Assembly (NCBI RefSeq): GCF_040448685.1
Contig: NZ_CP159290.1
Span: 744,001 to 808,000 of the forward strand
Length of the DNA stretch: 64,000 nucleotides
Source: Cellulosimicrobium sp. ES-005
Lineage (GTDB): Bacteria; Actinomycetota; Actinomycetes; Actinomycetales; Cellulomonadaceae
Reading direction: 5' to 3'
Shown here: in pieces, positions 24,962 to 34,263 of the stretch
Numbering within the stretch: the first letter of the stretch is position 1
Layout of the letters: every line of letters starts with the position of its first letter
The notes under the pieces: model-generated
What the model saw: the letters and a program-made list of their open reading frames with translations, nothing else
What the model was told of the DNA's origin: nothing
Databases searched by the model: none
Position numbers and translations under genes: made by a program

Positions 24962-25091
24962 CTTCCGGTCAGGAGGTCGCCCTGCGGGCTCCGCGAGTGG
25001 TTCGATTCGCCTGAGGGTGCGTGCAGGGGGCGGCGGTCACGCGGTGTCGCCGCAGTCTCGACGGACACACGCGAGAAGCAGGACGCACCAC

Positions 25092-28000
25092 ATGCCGCAC
25101 ACCACACAGGATCCTCGACCGTCCGGGGTCACGCGTCGGCGATGGTTCGTCGCGACCGCCGGTGCGGTCGCGGGCGCGCTCGCGCTCGTGGGCATCGGGG
25201 CGGCGCTCCCGGGGGTCCCCGGCGGTGCCGGCACCTCGCAGCTCACCGACGTCGTCGGCGACGCGGCGGACGAGAGCGTCGCGATCGGCGGCGCCGTCGG
25301 CCAGGAGGTCGCGGCGAACTTCGCCCCCGACCAGTCCGGTCCCGAGGGTCCGGACGCGTCCGCCTCGTCGATGTGGTGGCGGTGGACGGCCCCGACGAGC
25401 GGTCCCATCACCTTCTCGACGCACGGCAGCGAGCTCGACACCGTGCTCACGGTCTACCCGCGCTCGGCGAAGAGCACCCCCGTCGCGACCAACGACGACG
25501 AGGGCGACGTCCGCACCTCGTCGGTGACCTTCGACGCGACCGCGGGCGAGGAGTACCTCGTCGAGGTCACCGCCAAGTCGCCCGACCCGGGGCTGCTGAC
25601 GCTGTCCTGGCAGCCGCCCGCGCCGGCCGCGACGGCGCTCCCGGAGGAGCCCGCCGCGGCGGCGGTCACCTCCACCGGCATCCCCCTCACGGGGAACACG
25701 GGCGAGAAGCCCCAGTCCAAGCTCTGGTCCGCGGGCGGCACGTGGTGGGCCGTGCTCGCGTCGGCCAGCACGTCGCCCGCGGGCACGTGGGTCTGGCGGT
25801 ACGACGCGGTGGCCAAGACCTGGACGAACGTCACGCGCATCTCCGAGCGCACCGACGTGCGCGCGGACGTCAAGGCCGTCGGCGACGTCGCGCACGTGCT
25901 GCTCCACGGGCCGACCACGACCCTCGTCTCGATCCAGCGGGACCCGCAGTCGAACACCTACGTCCCGTGGGCCGCGCGCGCCGGCGCGACGGCCGTCTCG
26001 CTACCCGGCAGTGAGACCGCGACCATCGACATCGACTCGACCGGCCGCATGTGGGTCGCCTGGGACACGGCGAGCCAGGTGCAGGTGCGCTGGAGCGACG
26101 CGCCCTACGCCTCGTTCTCGGCACCGGTCACGGTCGCGTCGGGGATCACGGACGACGACATCGCCGTCGTCACCGCGATGCCGGGCAAGAAGGTCGGGGT
26201 GCTGTGGTCCAACCAGAACACCCAGCGGTTCGGGTTCCGGACGCACGTCGACGGCGCGTCCCCCTCGACGTGGACGGCCGACGAGGTCCCCGCGGCGGGG
26301 TCCGCGCTCCCGGTCGGCGGTGGCATGGCGGACGACCACCTCAACGTCGCCGTGGCCGACGACGGGACGTTCTACGCGGCCGTGAAGACGTCGTACAACT
26401 CGGCCGACAAGACTGTCATCGGCCTCCTGGTCCGTCATCCCGACGGCGCATGGGACCCGTTGTACGAGGTCGACCGGATCGGCACGCGCGGCATCGTCGT
26501 CGTCGACGACGTCACCGACCGTCTCCGCGTCGTGTACACGCGCAGCACCAACCTCGACGACATCCTCGTGAAGGAGACCTCCCGGCTCTCTCCCGACTTC
26601 TCCGGAGCGGCCGAGACGGTGCTCGAGGGCTCGTGGAACAACGCCACCGCGACGAAGTCGAACGTCCCCGGCGAGGTGCTGGTGATGGCGGCCTCGGCCA
26701 CGACGGCGCGTGCGGCGCGCCTCGCCTGGACGCCGGCTGGTGCACCGACGGCGCAGGACTCGACGGTCGCGACGACGGTCGGCGGCACGGTCAGCGGGAA
26801 GCTCGGCGCGCAGGCGACGACCGACGACCCCCTCACGTTCCAGGTCGTCACGCAGCCGACGGCGGGCACCCTGACGGCGTTCGACACCACCACGGGCGCG
26901 TTCACCTACCGCGCCGGGGCCGCGAGCGGGCTCGACTCGTTCACGTTCCGTGTGGGCAACGGAGGACTGTGGTCGGCTCCTGCCACCGTGGGTGTGCGCG
27001 TGTCGTCCGCGGACGGTCTGGTCGGCGCCTGGAACCTCGACGAGGGTCAGGGGCTCGTGACCACCGACTCCTCCGGGTGGGGCAACGGCGGGACGCTCGT
27101 CGGCGGGTCGTCGTGGGTCCCCGGGGTCTCCGGGTCCGCCGTGCGTTCGGACGGCGCGACAGGTCTCGTCCGAGTCCCGGACTCGGCGGCTCTCGACGTC
27201 AGCACGGGGCTCACGGTCGCTGCATGGGTGCGCCCGGAGCAGGCCGCGACCCAGTACGTGGTGAAGAAGGCCACGAACGACGCCGCGGACGGGTTCGAGC
27301 TGGCGCTCGCGAGCAACGGAAAGCCCTTCCTGCGCCTCAACGAGGACAGCTCGGGCGACACCTACCGGGTGAACGCGACGTCGTCCTACCCCACGAACGG
27401 CACCTGGGTGCACCTCGTCGGGACGTACGACGGGACGCGCATGCGGATCTACGTGAACGGCGTCGAGCAGGCGTCGAAGCCGGGGCCCGCGAGCATCGGC
27501 ACGAACACGTCGCCCCTGGGCATCGGCGCCGAGGGCAACGGCTACCGACCCGTCAAGGGTGCGGTCGACGGGGTCCGCCTGTACGACCGGGCGCTGTCGG
27601 CGGCCGAGGTGACGACCCTGTTCCAGGGCGGGACGACACAGCCCACGCCGGCCCCCGTCGCGCAGGACGTCGCGGTCACGACGGCGCTGGGCCAGCCGGT
27701 CTCCGGCACGCTCGCGGCCACGGTGCCCCAGGGCGCGACCCCGCAGTTCCAGGTCGTCACGCCGCCCACGCGCGGGACGGTCGCGCTGACGAGCACGTCC
27801 ACCGGCGCGTTCACCTACACGCCGGGGGCCTCGGCGGGCGCGGACTCCTTCACGTTCCGGGTCGGTGCCGGCGGGCAGTGGTCGGCCCCGGCGACGGTCC
27901 GGGTGGCGGTGACCTCCCCGGACGGGCTCGTGGGAGCGTGGGACCTCGACGAGGGCCAGGGGCTCTCGACGGCGGACGCCTCGGGCTGGGCGAACACCGG

Positions 28001-29393
28001 TTCCCTGGTCGGTGCGGCCACCTGGGTCCCGGGCCGGAGCGGGACCGCGGTACGGTCCGACGGCGTGACCGGCTACGTCCGCGTGCCCGACGCGTCGACC
28101 CTCGACCTCACGACGCGGATGACGGTGGCCGCGTGGGTGCGGCCGGAGCAGCTCGCGACGCAGTACGTGGTGAAGAAGGCCGCGCAGGGGACGACCGACG
28201 GCTACGAGCTCGGGCTCGCGAGCGGGGGCAAGCCGTTCCTGCGGCTCAACCACGCGTCGTCGGGGGACACGTACCGGGTCGACGCCACCTCGACGTACCC
28301 GACGGACGGCACGTGGGTGCACCTGGTCGGGACGTACGACGGCACCCGCATGCGGATCTACGTGAACGGGGTCGAGCAGGCCTCGAAGGCCGGACCGGCG
28401 AGCATCGGGACGAGCTCGCTCCCGCTGGGCATCGGGGCCGAGTCCAACGGCACGCGGGCCACCAAGGGCGCCGTGGACTCCGTGCGGCTGTACGACCGCG
28501 CACTCACCGGCGCCGAGGTCGCGACGCTCTACTCCGGGGCGAGCGGCTCCGTGCCCGCCCCGGACCCGACGCCGACCCCGGACCCCACTCCGACTCCGAC
28601 CCCGGACCCGACGCCGACCCCGGACCCGACGCCGACCCCGGACCCGACGCCGACCCCGGACCCGACGCCGACCCCGGACCCGACGCCGACCCCGGACCCC
28701 ACTCCGACGCCGGACCCGACGCCCGCGCCGGACCCGACGCCCGACCCGGGAGCTGCGATCCCGGCGGGGGCGGTCGGGGCGTGGGGCTTCGACGAAGGGC
28801 AGGGCAGCACGGCGGCGGACGGTTCGACCACCGGCGCGACGGCGTCGCTGCGCTCCGGAGCGACGTGGGCGGCGGGCCTCAGCGGCACGGCGCTGGGGCT
28901 GGACGGCGTCGACGACTTCGCGCGCGTCGACGACCGGGACGCCCTCGACCTCGCCGGCCCGATGACGGTCTCGGCCTGGGTGCGCCCCGAGCAGAAGGCG
29001 ACCCAGTACGTGCTCAAGAAGGCCGCCCAGGGGGTGACGGACGGGTACGAGCTGGGTCTGGCGAACGGTGGGACGGCGTTCCTGCGGTTCAACCACGCGT
29101 CGTCCGGGGACACCTACCGCGTCGACACCACGACGCCGTACCCGACCGACGGCACCTGGGTGCACCTCGTGGGCACCTACGACGGCACGTGGATGCGGAT
29201 CTACGTGAACGGCGTCGAGCAGGCGTCGAAGGCCGGGCCGACCGCCGTCGGCACCAACGCACTCCGACTGGGCATCGGCGCCGAGTCCGACGGGACTCGT
29301 CCCATGAAGGGCCGCATCGACGGCGTGCGGCTCTACGACCGTGCTCTGAGCGGCGCGGAGGTGGCGCAGCTCTACGCCGCGCCCGGGAAGTAG
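25092..29393 (+). CDS. Secreted multidomain LamG surface protein
   Basis: A 1433-residue protein. The signal region [20 protein letters not shown] (residues ~12-31) has a twin-arginine look (RRxFV), so export may be by Tat. Domains in order: a pre-peptidase-C-like beta domain (~45-180), a ~350-residue region that looks like a beta-propeller (~200-545), a cadherin-like domain with [17 protein letters not shown] (~555-635), LamG 1 (~640-845), a second cadherin-like domain (~850-940), LamG 2 (~943-1150), a Pro-Asp-Thr linker (~1156-1219) and LamG 3 (~1223-1430). The LamG copies share KKA-x-DGYELGLA and [21 protein letters not shown]. LamG folds usually bind or cut glycans. No catalytic motif and no LPxTG anchor were seen. 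It is divergent from ugd. Confidence 0.85.
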   Translation: MPHTTQDPRPSGVTRRRWFVATAGAVAGALALVGIGAALPGVPGGAGTSQLTDVVGDAADESVAIGGAVGQEVAANFAPDQSGPEGPDASASSMWWRWTAPTSGPITFSTHGSELDTVLTVYPRSAKSTPVATNDDEGDVRTSSVTFDATAGEEYLVEVTAKSPDPGLLTLSWQPPAPAATALPEEPAAAAVTSTGIPLTGNTGEKPQSKLWSAGGTWWAVLASASTSPAGTWVWRYDAVAKTWTNVTRISERTDVRADVKAVGDVAHVLLHGPTTTLVSIQRDPQSNTYVPWAARAGATAVSLPGSETATIDIDSTGRMWVAWDTASQVQVRWSDAPYASFSAPVTVASGITDDDIAVVTAMPGKKVGVLWSNQNTQRFGFRTHVDGASPSTWTADEVPAAGSALPVGGGMADDHLNVAVADDGTFYAAVKTSYNSADKTVIGLLVRHPDGAWDPLYEVDRIGTRGIVVVDDVTDRLRVVYTRSTNLDDILVKETSRLSPDFSGAAETVLEGSWNNATATKSNVPGEVLVMAASATTARAARLAWTPAGAPTAQDSTVATTVGGTVSGKLGAQATTDDPLTFQVVTQPTAGTLTAFDTTTGAFTYRAGAASGLDSFTFRVGNGGLWSAPATVGVRVSSADGLVGAWNLDEGQGLVTTDSSGWGNGGTLVGGSSWVPGVSGSAVRSDGATGLVRVPDSAALDVSTGLTVAAWVRPEQAATQYVVKKATNDAADGFELALASNGKPFLRLNEDSSGDTYRVNATSSYPTNGTWVHLVGTYDGTRMRIYVNGVEQASKPGPASIGTNTSPLGIGAEGNGYRPVKGAVDGVRLYDRALSAAEVTTLFQGGTTQPTPAPVAQDVAVTTALGQPVSGTLAATVPQGATPQFQVVTPPTRGTVALTSTSTGAFTYTPGASAGADSFTFRVGAGGQWSAPATVRVAVTSPDGLVGAWDLDEGQGLSTADASGWANTGSLVGAATWVPGRSGTAVRSDGVTGYVRVPDASTLDLTTRMTVAAWVRPEQLATQYVVKKAAQGTTDGYELGLASGGKPFLRLNHASSGDTYRVDATSTYPTDGTWVHLVGTYDGTRMRIYVNGVEQASKAGPASIGTSSLPLGIGAESNGTRATKGAVDSVRLYDRALTGAEVATLYSGASGSVPAPDPTPTPDPTPTPTPDPTPTPDPTPTPDPTPTPDPTPTPDPTPTPDPTPTPDPTPAPDPTPDPGAAIPAGAVGAWGFDEGQGSTAADGSTTGATASLRSGATWAAGLSGTALGLDGVDDFARVDDRDALDLAGPMTVSAWVRPEQKATQYVLKKAAQGVTDGYELGLANGGTAFLRFNHASSGDTYRVDTTTPYPTDGTWVHLVGTYDGTWMRIYVNGVEQASKAGPTAVGTNALRLGIGAESDGTRPMKGRIDGVRLYDRALSGAEVAQLYAAPGK
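28559..28749 (+). repeat. In-frame 18-bp tandem repeat encoding the PDPTPT linker
   Basis: About nine near-exact copies of an 18-base unit (CCGGACCCGACGCCGACC), with a 24-base variant near the start, encode Pro-Asp-Pro-Thr-Pro-Thr. The tract links LamG 2 to LamG 3. Exact repetition at DNA level favours slippage, so linker length should differ between strains without breaking the frame. Confidence 0.9.
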
Positions 29394-29410
29394 CGGAGGC
29401 CCTGGGTCTT

Positions 29411-29465
29411 CGGCTCCTACATCGGCCTCTCCGAGGCTCCCTCGCGGGTTTCGCCGGGGAGCCGA
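29411..29465 (+). terminator. Probable terminator after the LamG gene
   Basis: TCGGCTCC (29411-29418) pairs with GGGGCCGA (29458-29465), with one G-T pair, around an inner hairpin GCCTC-TCC-GAGGC (29426-29438). It begins 17 bases after the stop codon. There is no T-tract, as is common in GC-rich actinobacteria. Confidence 0.55.
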
Positions 29466-29732
29466 GCCCGGGTACAGTAGTCAGGTTGCCTCGGCGAGGG
29501 ACGTCTGACGGCCGGCAGCGCTGGACCGGTGAGCACACCGGCGGCGCGGGACCGCGAGTGTCAGCCAGACCTGTTGGATCTCCGTTATCGACTGGGCGGT
29601 CGTCCTCCTGCGCGCCCGTCATTCGTCCCGCGCCGACGCAGCCGCCCGTCCGGGTGGCCCTCTCAACCGTCCGGACAGCCGACCGCTCCCCACTGGCGGC
29701 CGGCCCGCAACGTTCTTCCAGGAGTGATCCAC
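29466..29732 (+). promoter_or_regulatory. rplY promoter and untranslated leader
   Basis: No gene is visible between the LamG terminator and rplY. TACAGT (29473-29478) is a likely -10 element, giving a leader of ~245 bases. The -35 region is weak (TTTCGC). The segment has several short G/C stems (for example CCGGTGAGCACACCGG at 29526-29541), but I see no known riboswitch or ribosomal-protein autoregulatory element. The unusual leader length deserves attention. Confidence 0.4.
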
Positions 29733-30329
29733 GTGTCTGAGATCAAGCTCGCCGCCGAGGCCCGCACCGAGTTCGGCAAGGGTGCCGCCCGCCGCGTCCG
29801 CCGCGCCGGCAAGATCCCCGCGGTCCTCTACGGCCACGGCACCGACCCGCTGCACGTGACCCTGCCGGGTCACGAGACGATGATGGCGCTCAAGCACTCG
29901 AACGCGCTGTTCTCGATCGAGCTCGACGGCAAGGCCCAGCTCGCGATCGCCAAGGACGTCCAGCGCGAGCCGGTCCGCAACGTCATCGAGCACGTCGACC
30001 TCCTCATCGTGAAGAAGGGCGAGAAGGTCGAGGTCGAGGTGCCGGTGCACGTCGTCGGCGAGCCCGTCCCCGGCACGATCCACCTGCTCGAGCAGCTCAC
30101 CCTCGTGGTCGAGGCGGACGCGACGCGCCTGCCCGACGCGATCGAGGTCTCCGTCGACGGCCTCGAAGCCGGCTCGGTCGTGTACGCGGGCGACGTCACG
30201 CTGCCGGAGGGCGTCACGCTCGTGACGGACGCCTCGGCCGACGTCCTCATCGTCAGCGAGCCCAAGGTCGAGGCTGCCGAGGACGAGGCCGCCGAGGACG
30301 CCGCCCCGGCCGAGGCCGCCGCGGAGTGA
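29733..30329 (+). CDS. rplY: 50S ribosomal protein L25 (CTC type)
   Basis: A 198-residue 5S-rRNA-binding protein, the long general-stress CTC form. The N-terminal L25 domain has EARTEFGKGAARRVRRAGKIPAVLYGHG and HSNALFSIELDGK. The C-terminal TL5/CTC domain has GTIHLLEQLTLVVEADATRLPDAIEV. A ~20-residue acidic Ala/Glu tail follows. It starts at the GTG at 29733 with GGAG 10 bases upstream. It normally follows prs in actinobacteria; here accessory genes intervene. It is followed by two hairpins and pth. Confidence 0.97.
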   Translation: MSEIKLAAEARTEFGKGAARRVRRAGKIPAVLYGHGTDPLHVTLPGHETMMALKHSNALFSIELDGKAQLAIAKDVQREPVRNVIEHVDLLIVKKGEKVEVEVPVHVVGEPVPGTIHLLEQLTLVVEADATRLPDAIEVSVDGLEAGSVVYAGDVTLPEGVTLVTDASADVLIVSEPKVEAAEDEAAEDAAPAEAAAE

Positions 30330-30337
30330 CCCTCCCC

Positions 30338-30401
30338 GTCGTCGGCTGACGCCACGACGACCCGCGTCGGACGCCCGGTACCGTGACGGTGCCGGGCGTC
30401 C
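30338..30401 (+). terminator. Two hairpins between rplY and pth
   Basis: GTCGTCG (30338-30344) pairs with CGACGAC (30355-30361). A stronger 15-bp stem, GGACGCCCGGTACCG-TGA-CGGTGCCGGGCGTCC (arms 30369-30383 and 30387-30401), has one T-G pair. Placed 40 bases after the rplY stop and 81 bases before pth, the second should end or attenuate rplY transcription. Confidence 0.6.
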
Positions 30402-30481
30402 GTGCGCCCGCACCGCCACCTGCACCACCTCCCGCCGGCGTGCCGCCCGGGGCGGGACCCGGACGAAGGACGAGGGACGAC

Positions 30482-31084
30482 ATGACCGACCAGCCGTGGC
30501 TCGTCGTCGGGCTCGGCAACCCCGGGCCGACGTACGCGGGCAACCGCCACAACCTGGGCCACATGGTCCTCGACGTCCTCGCGGGGCGCGCCGCCGCGCG
30601 GTTCGCGCGCCACCCGCGGGCGCAGGCCGCCGTCGCCGAGGCCCGCATCGGCATGCTGCCGGGCGGACGGCCCGGGCCGCGCGTCGTCCTCGCGAAGCCC
30701 ACGACGTACATGAACGTCTCCGGGGGCCCCGTGTCCGGGCTCGCGAAGTACTACGGGATCGACCCGGACCACGTCGTCGTGGTCCACGACGAGGTCGACA
30801 TCCCGTTCGGCGCCGTGAAGCTGAAGATCGGCGGCGGCGAGGGTGGGCACAACGGCCTGCGCGACATCAGCAAGGCCCTGGGCACCAAGGACTACGTGCG
30901 CGTGCGCGGGGGCGTCGGGCGCCCCCCGGGCCGTCAGGACACCGCGGACTTCGTGCTCAAGGACTTCAAGGGACCCGAGGCCAAGGAGCTCCCGTTCCTG
31001 CTCGACGACGCCGCGGACGCCGTCGAGATGCTGCTCACCGAGGGCCTGCTCGCCGCCCAGGGGAAGTTCCACACCAGGGCGTAG
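30482..31084 (+). CDS. pth: Peptidyl-tRNA hydrolase
   Basis: A 200-residue enzyme that recycles stalled peptidyl-tRNA. It begins WLVVGLGNPGPTYAGNRHNLGH with catalytic H23. YMNVSG (substrate-binding Asn), HDEVDIPFG (the Asp partner) and GGGEGGHNGLRDI follow. GAGGGACGAC precedes the ATG at 30482. In actinobacteria mfd often comes next, but here a glycosyltransferase locus starts 114 bases downstream, so pth marks one edge of that locus. Confidence 0.98.
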   Translation: MTDQPWLVVGLGNPGPTYAGNRHNLGHMVLDVLAGRAAARFARHPRAQAAVAEARIGMLPGGRPGPRVVLAKPTTYMNVSGGPVSGLAKYYGIDPDHVVVVHDEVDIPFGAVKLKIGGGEGGHNGLRDISKALGTKDYVRVRGGVGRPPGRQDTADFVLKDFKGPEAKELPFLLDDAADAVEMLLTEGLLAAQGKFHTRA

Positions 31085-31113
31085 GCCGCGTCGAGCGCGT
31101 CGTGACGCCCCTT

Positions 31114-31126
31114 TTCACCCGGGTGA
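31114..31126. promoter_or_regulatory. TTCACCCGGGTGA palindrome upstream of the first glycosyltransferase operon
   Basis: The GGGTGAA motif is on the minus strand (TTCACCC, 31114-31120) and is extended into the 12-base palindrome TCACCCGGGTGA (31115-31126). It lies 73-85 bases before the GT4 start at 31199, within the pth-GT4 gap. Confidence 0.5.
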
Positions 31127-31198
31127 GGTCCCTTCGTCCCCCTCTCCGGCCCGCCTCTCCGACCTAGGCTGGTTGCCTGCGTTCGCGAGGGAGGACCG

Positions 31199-32365
31199 AT
31201 GACCCACGGTGTCGCGCTCGCGCACGACTACGCGACCCAGCGTGGCGGCGCGGAGCGGGTCGCGCTGCTGCTCGCCGACGCGTTCCCCGGCGCGCCGATG
31301 TACACGACGCTGTACGACCCGGCCGGGACGTTCCCCGAGTTCGGCTCGCTCGACCTGCGCACGTCCGCCCTCGACCGGGCCGCGCTGCTGCGGCGGCACC
31401 ACCGGGTCGCGCTCCCGTTCCTCGCGCCCGCGGTCGACCGCCAGCGCGTCGAGGCCGACGTCCTGCTCGCGTCCTCCACCGGGTGGGCGCACGGCTATCG
31501 CGGGGCGCGGCGCACGGTCGTCTACTGCCACGCCCCGGCGCGGTGGCTGTACCAGCGCGACCGGTACCTCGGACCGTCCGAGGGCTCCGCGACGCACCGG
31601 GCCCGACGGCGCGCCGCGGCGACCGCGCTCGGTCTCCTCTCCCCGGGGCTGCGCCGGTGGGACGGTGCCGCCGCGCGGCGCGCGGACGTCTACCTCGCCA
31701 ACTCGACCGTCACGCAGCGCGCGATCCGTGACGCCTACGGGATCGAGGCGGAGGTGCTCGCGCCGCCGCCGGCGATGCTGCCCGACGGCGAGGAGCGTGC
31801 CGTCCCCGGCGTGGAGCCCGGCTTCCTCCTGTGCGTGGCACGCCTGCTGCCGTACAAGAACGTCGACGTCGTCGTCGAGGCGGCGCTCTCGACGGGGCGT
31901 GAGCTCGTCGTCGTCGGGGACGGCCCCGACCGCGCCCGGCTGGAGGCGCAGGCCGCGCGCGGGGGCGGCCGGGTGCACCTGCTCGGCCGTGTCGACGACG
32001 CGACGCTGCGCTGGGTCTACCGGAACGCGTCGGCGCTCGTCGCGGCGTCGTACGAGGACTACGGGCTCTCGCCGCTGGAGGCCGGGGCGTTCGGTCGGCC
32101 GAGCGTGGTGCTGCGCGACGGGGGCTACCTCGACACGGTCGTGGACGGCGTCAACGGGGTCTTCTTCGACGCGCCGCGGCCCGACCTCGTCGCCGAGGCC
32201 GTCGAGGTGGCGGCGGGGCGCACGTGGGATGATGACGCGGTCACGGCGCACGTCGCGACGTTCGGCCGTGAACGGTTCGTCGCGCGGCTGCGTGGCGTGG
32301 TGGCCCAGCAGCAGGGCCACACCGTCGGTACGGGTCGGCCCGGTGGGGGGAGAGCGCAGCGATGA
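31199..32365 (+). CDS. Family 4 glycosyltransferase (GT-B)
   Basis: A 388-residue GT-B enzyme. The N-terminal acceptor domain has DYATQRGGAERVALLLADAFP. The C-terminal donor domain has FLLCVARLLPYKNVDVVVEAA, VVGDGPDR and SYEDYGLSPLEAGAFGRPSVVLRDGG (the E-x7-E type motif of GT4). It resembles WbaZ/mannosyl- or rhamnosyltransferases of capsule clusters; donor and acceptor are not known. CGAGGGAGG precedes the ATG at 31199. It overlaps the next gene by four bases (ATGA) and heads a three-gene operon. Confidence 0.9.
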   Translation: MTHGVALAHDYATQRGGAERVALLLADAFPGAPMYTTLYDPAGTFPEFGSLDLRTSALDRAALLRRHHRVALPFLAPAVDRQRVEADVLLASSTGWAHGYRGARRTVVYCHAPARWLYQRDRYLGPSEGSATHRARRRAAATALGLLSPGLRRWDGAAARRADVYLANSTVTQRAIRDAYGIEAEVLAPPPAMLPDGEERAVPGVEPGFLLCVARLLPYKNVDVVVEAALSTGRELVVVGDGPDRARLEAQAARGGGRVHLLGRVDDATLRWVYRNASALVAASYEDYGLSPLEAGAFGRPSVVLRDGGYLDTVVDGVNGVFFDAPRPDLVAEAVEVAAGRTWDDDAVTAHVATFGRERFVARLRGVVAQQQGHTVGTGRPGGGRAQR

Positions 32366-34263
32366 CCATCAGGGAGTTCCTCCGCACCGTCTGGGCGGGC
32401 AAGTACTACGTGCTCGCCGCGATCCTCGTCGTGGTCGGCGCCGCGCTGTTCTACGTCGACCGGCAGGAGACGATGTACCGCGCGACCGCGACGGTCCAGC
32501 TCTACGGCGTGCAGAGCGCGCAGGGCGGGGAGTCGCTCGTCGAGGTCACGGTCGTGACCGACGCCGAGGACGTGACGTCGCCCGAGGTCGCGGCCGCCGC
32601 GGCTGCCGCGCTCGGCGAGCCCGAGGCGGCGGACGAGCTGGCGGACCAGGTGTCGGCCGACGTCGACGGCGAGACCAAGACGGTGGCGATCCACGCCACG
32701 ACGACCGAGGAGGCGCGGTCCGTCGAGGTGGCGAACGCGTTCGCGGACGCCTACGCGGCGCAGCTCGTCACGATCCAGGCCGACCAGGTCGCCGAGCTCG
32801 AGGCCCGTCGCCAGGCGCTCGCCGACCAGCTCGCGGGCGTCCGCCAGCGGCTGGGGGCAGACCCGGAGGACCCGCTGGCGCTCGCCGAGCAGGACATCAT
32901 CGTCGGCGACTACTCCGCGCTCACCGTGCAGATCAACTCGCTGCGCGGCATCGCCGTGCCGGGCGAGGTCGCGGCACCGGCGACGGGGGCCGAGCCCCTC
33001 GGGCTCTCGCGGCTCACGGTGCTGGCGCTGGCCCTGCTCGTGGGCCTCGTGGCGGGCATCGGGCTGGCGTTCGCCCGGCGGGGGCTCGACGTCCGGGTCC
33101 GGAGCGCGGCCGAGTCCACACGGCTCACGGACACGCCGGTCCTCGCGGAGCTCTACGGCACGCGGCCTGCGGAGAAGGAGTTCACGCACACCCAGGCCCT
33201 GCCCGTCGCGAGCAAGGTCGCGACGCCGTTCACGGAGTCGATCCGCGAGCTCCGCACCGCGGTGCAGGTGTCCACGGCCGGGATGAAGCACACGGTCGTC
33301 GTCGTCACGGCGGCCGACCCGTCGGCACCGCGCTCGTTCATCACGGCGAACCTCGCGGCCTCGTTCGCGCTGAGCGGGCGCCGCACGGTGGCGCTGTCCG
33401 GCGATCTGCGGCGCCCGCAGCTCGACCGCATGCTCCCGGCCCCCGACGACTGGGACGGGAAGGGTCAGGATCAGGAGCTGCGCCCGACGGCGGTGCCGAA
33501 CCTGCGGGTCATGCCGGTGCCGGAGGAGGAGATGGACCCGGCGGACTTCCTCGCCACGGAGCGCGCGCGGGCGCTCGTCCGGAGCCTGCGCGACCACGCG
33601 GAGGTCGTCGTGGTGGACGCGCCCCCGGTCCTGGCCGCGGCCGACGCGACGATCCTCGGCGGCTACGCGAACGGGGTCGTGCTCATCGCGTCGGCCGGAC
33701 GTACCGACCGTGCGGTGCTCGCCGAGGCGACGGAGCGGCTGCGCGTCAGCAACGTCCCGCTGCTCGGCATCGCGCTCACCGGGGTCACGGGCGACCGGCG
33801 GATGCTCTACGCGTCCACGTACGGCGACGACACGGAGCAGGAGACAGGCGCCGGCGAGGCACGGGCCGCAGCGCCGGCGCCGTCCGACCCGTCCCGGGCG
33901 ACCGGGCGCCCCGCGGCGCAGGCGCCCGCCCCCGCCGAGCCCTCCGGGCCGGCGCGGTCCGGCCGGCCGGAGGAGGAGCCCGCTCGGGACGAGGCCGCGC
34001 GCACGGTCGGCACGCGACGCGCGTCGGTCGCCGCGGCGGCGGTCGCGGTCGACGAGGCCGCGGGGCGCGCCGCGCCGCCCGCCGGGGCCGTCGGCAGCGC
34101 ATCCACGGCGCCCGACGGTCCTGTCGCGCCCGGCGCCTCGCAGGGTCCGGGCAAGCGGAACGCCGTGCTCTCGCCGGCGTGGAGCAAGGTCGAGCCGGCC
34201 ACACCGGACGACACCGGTGACGAGCCCGCGCCCGACGAGCGCAAGCGCCCGTTCCGGTGGTGA
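32362..34263 (+). CDS. Wzz-type chain-length regulator fused to a degenerate tyrosine-kinase-like ATPase domain
   Basis: A 633-residue membrane protein. Residues ~15-34 and ~222-243 are the two membrane helices of a Wzz/CapA domain; between them lie extracellular helices with AELEARRQALADQLAGVRQRL. Residues ~280-500 match the CapB/CpsD BY-kinase fold (VATPFTESIRELRTAVQ), but key residues are lost. The Walker A region reads VTAADPSAPRSFITANL (~316-332) with no GK[S/T]. Walker A' reads LSGDLRRP, whereas LIDADLRRP is usual. Only Walker B (VVVVDAPPV, ~416) is kept. The ~130-residue tail is Pro/Ala-rich and has no Tyr cluster. It likely sets polymer length as a scaffold, without kinase activity. 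Confidence 0.85.
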   Translation: MTIREFLRTVWAGKYYVLAAILVVVGAALFYVDRQETMYRATATVQLYGVQSAQGGESLVEVTVVTDAEDVTSPEVAAAAAAALGEPEAADELADQVSADVDGETKTVAIHATTTEEARSVEVANAFADAYAAQLVTIQADQVAELEARRQALADQLAGVRQRLGADPEDPLALAEQDIIVGDYSALTVQINSLRGIAVPGEVAAPATGAEPLGLSRLTVLALALLVGLVAGIGLAFARRGLDVRVRSAAESTRLTDTPVLAELYGTRPAEKEFTHTQALPVASKVATPFTESIRELRTAVQVSTAGMKHTVVVVTAADPSAPRSFITANLAASFALSGRRTVALSGDLRRPQLDRMLPAPDDWDGKGQDQELRPTAVPNLRVMPVPEEEMDPADFLATERARALVRSLRDHAEVVVVDAPPVLAAADATILGGYANGVVLIASAGRTDRAVLAEATERLRVSNVPLLGIALTGVTGDRRMLYASTYGDDTEQETGAGEARAAAPAPSDPSRATGRPAAQAPAPAEPSGPARSGRPEEEPARDEAARTVGTRRASVAAAAVAVDEAAGRAAPPAGAVGSASTAPDGPVAPGASQGPGKRNAVLSPAWSKVEPATPDDTGDEPAPDERKRPFRW

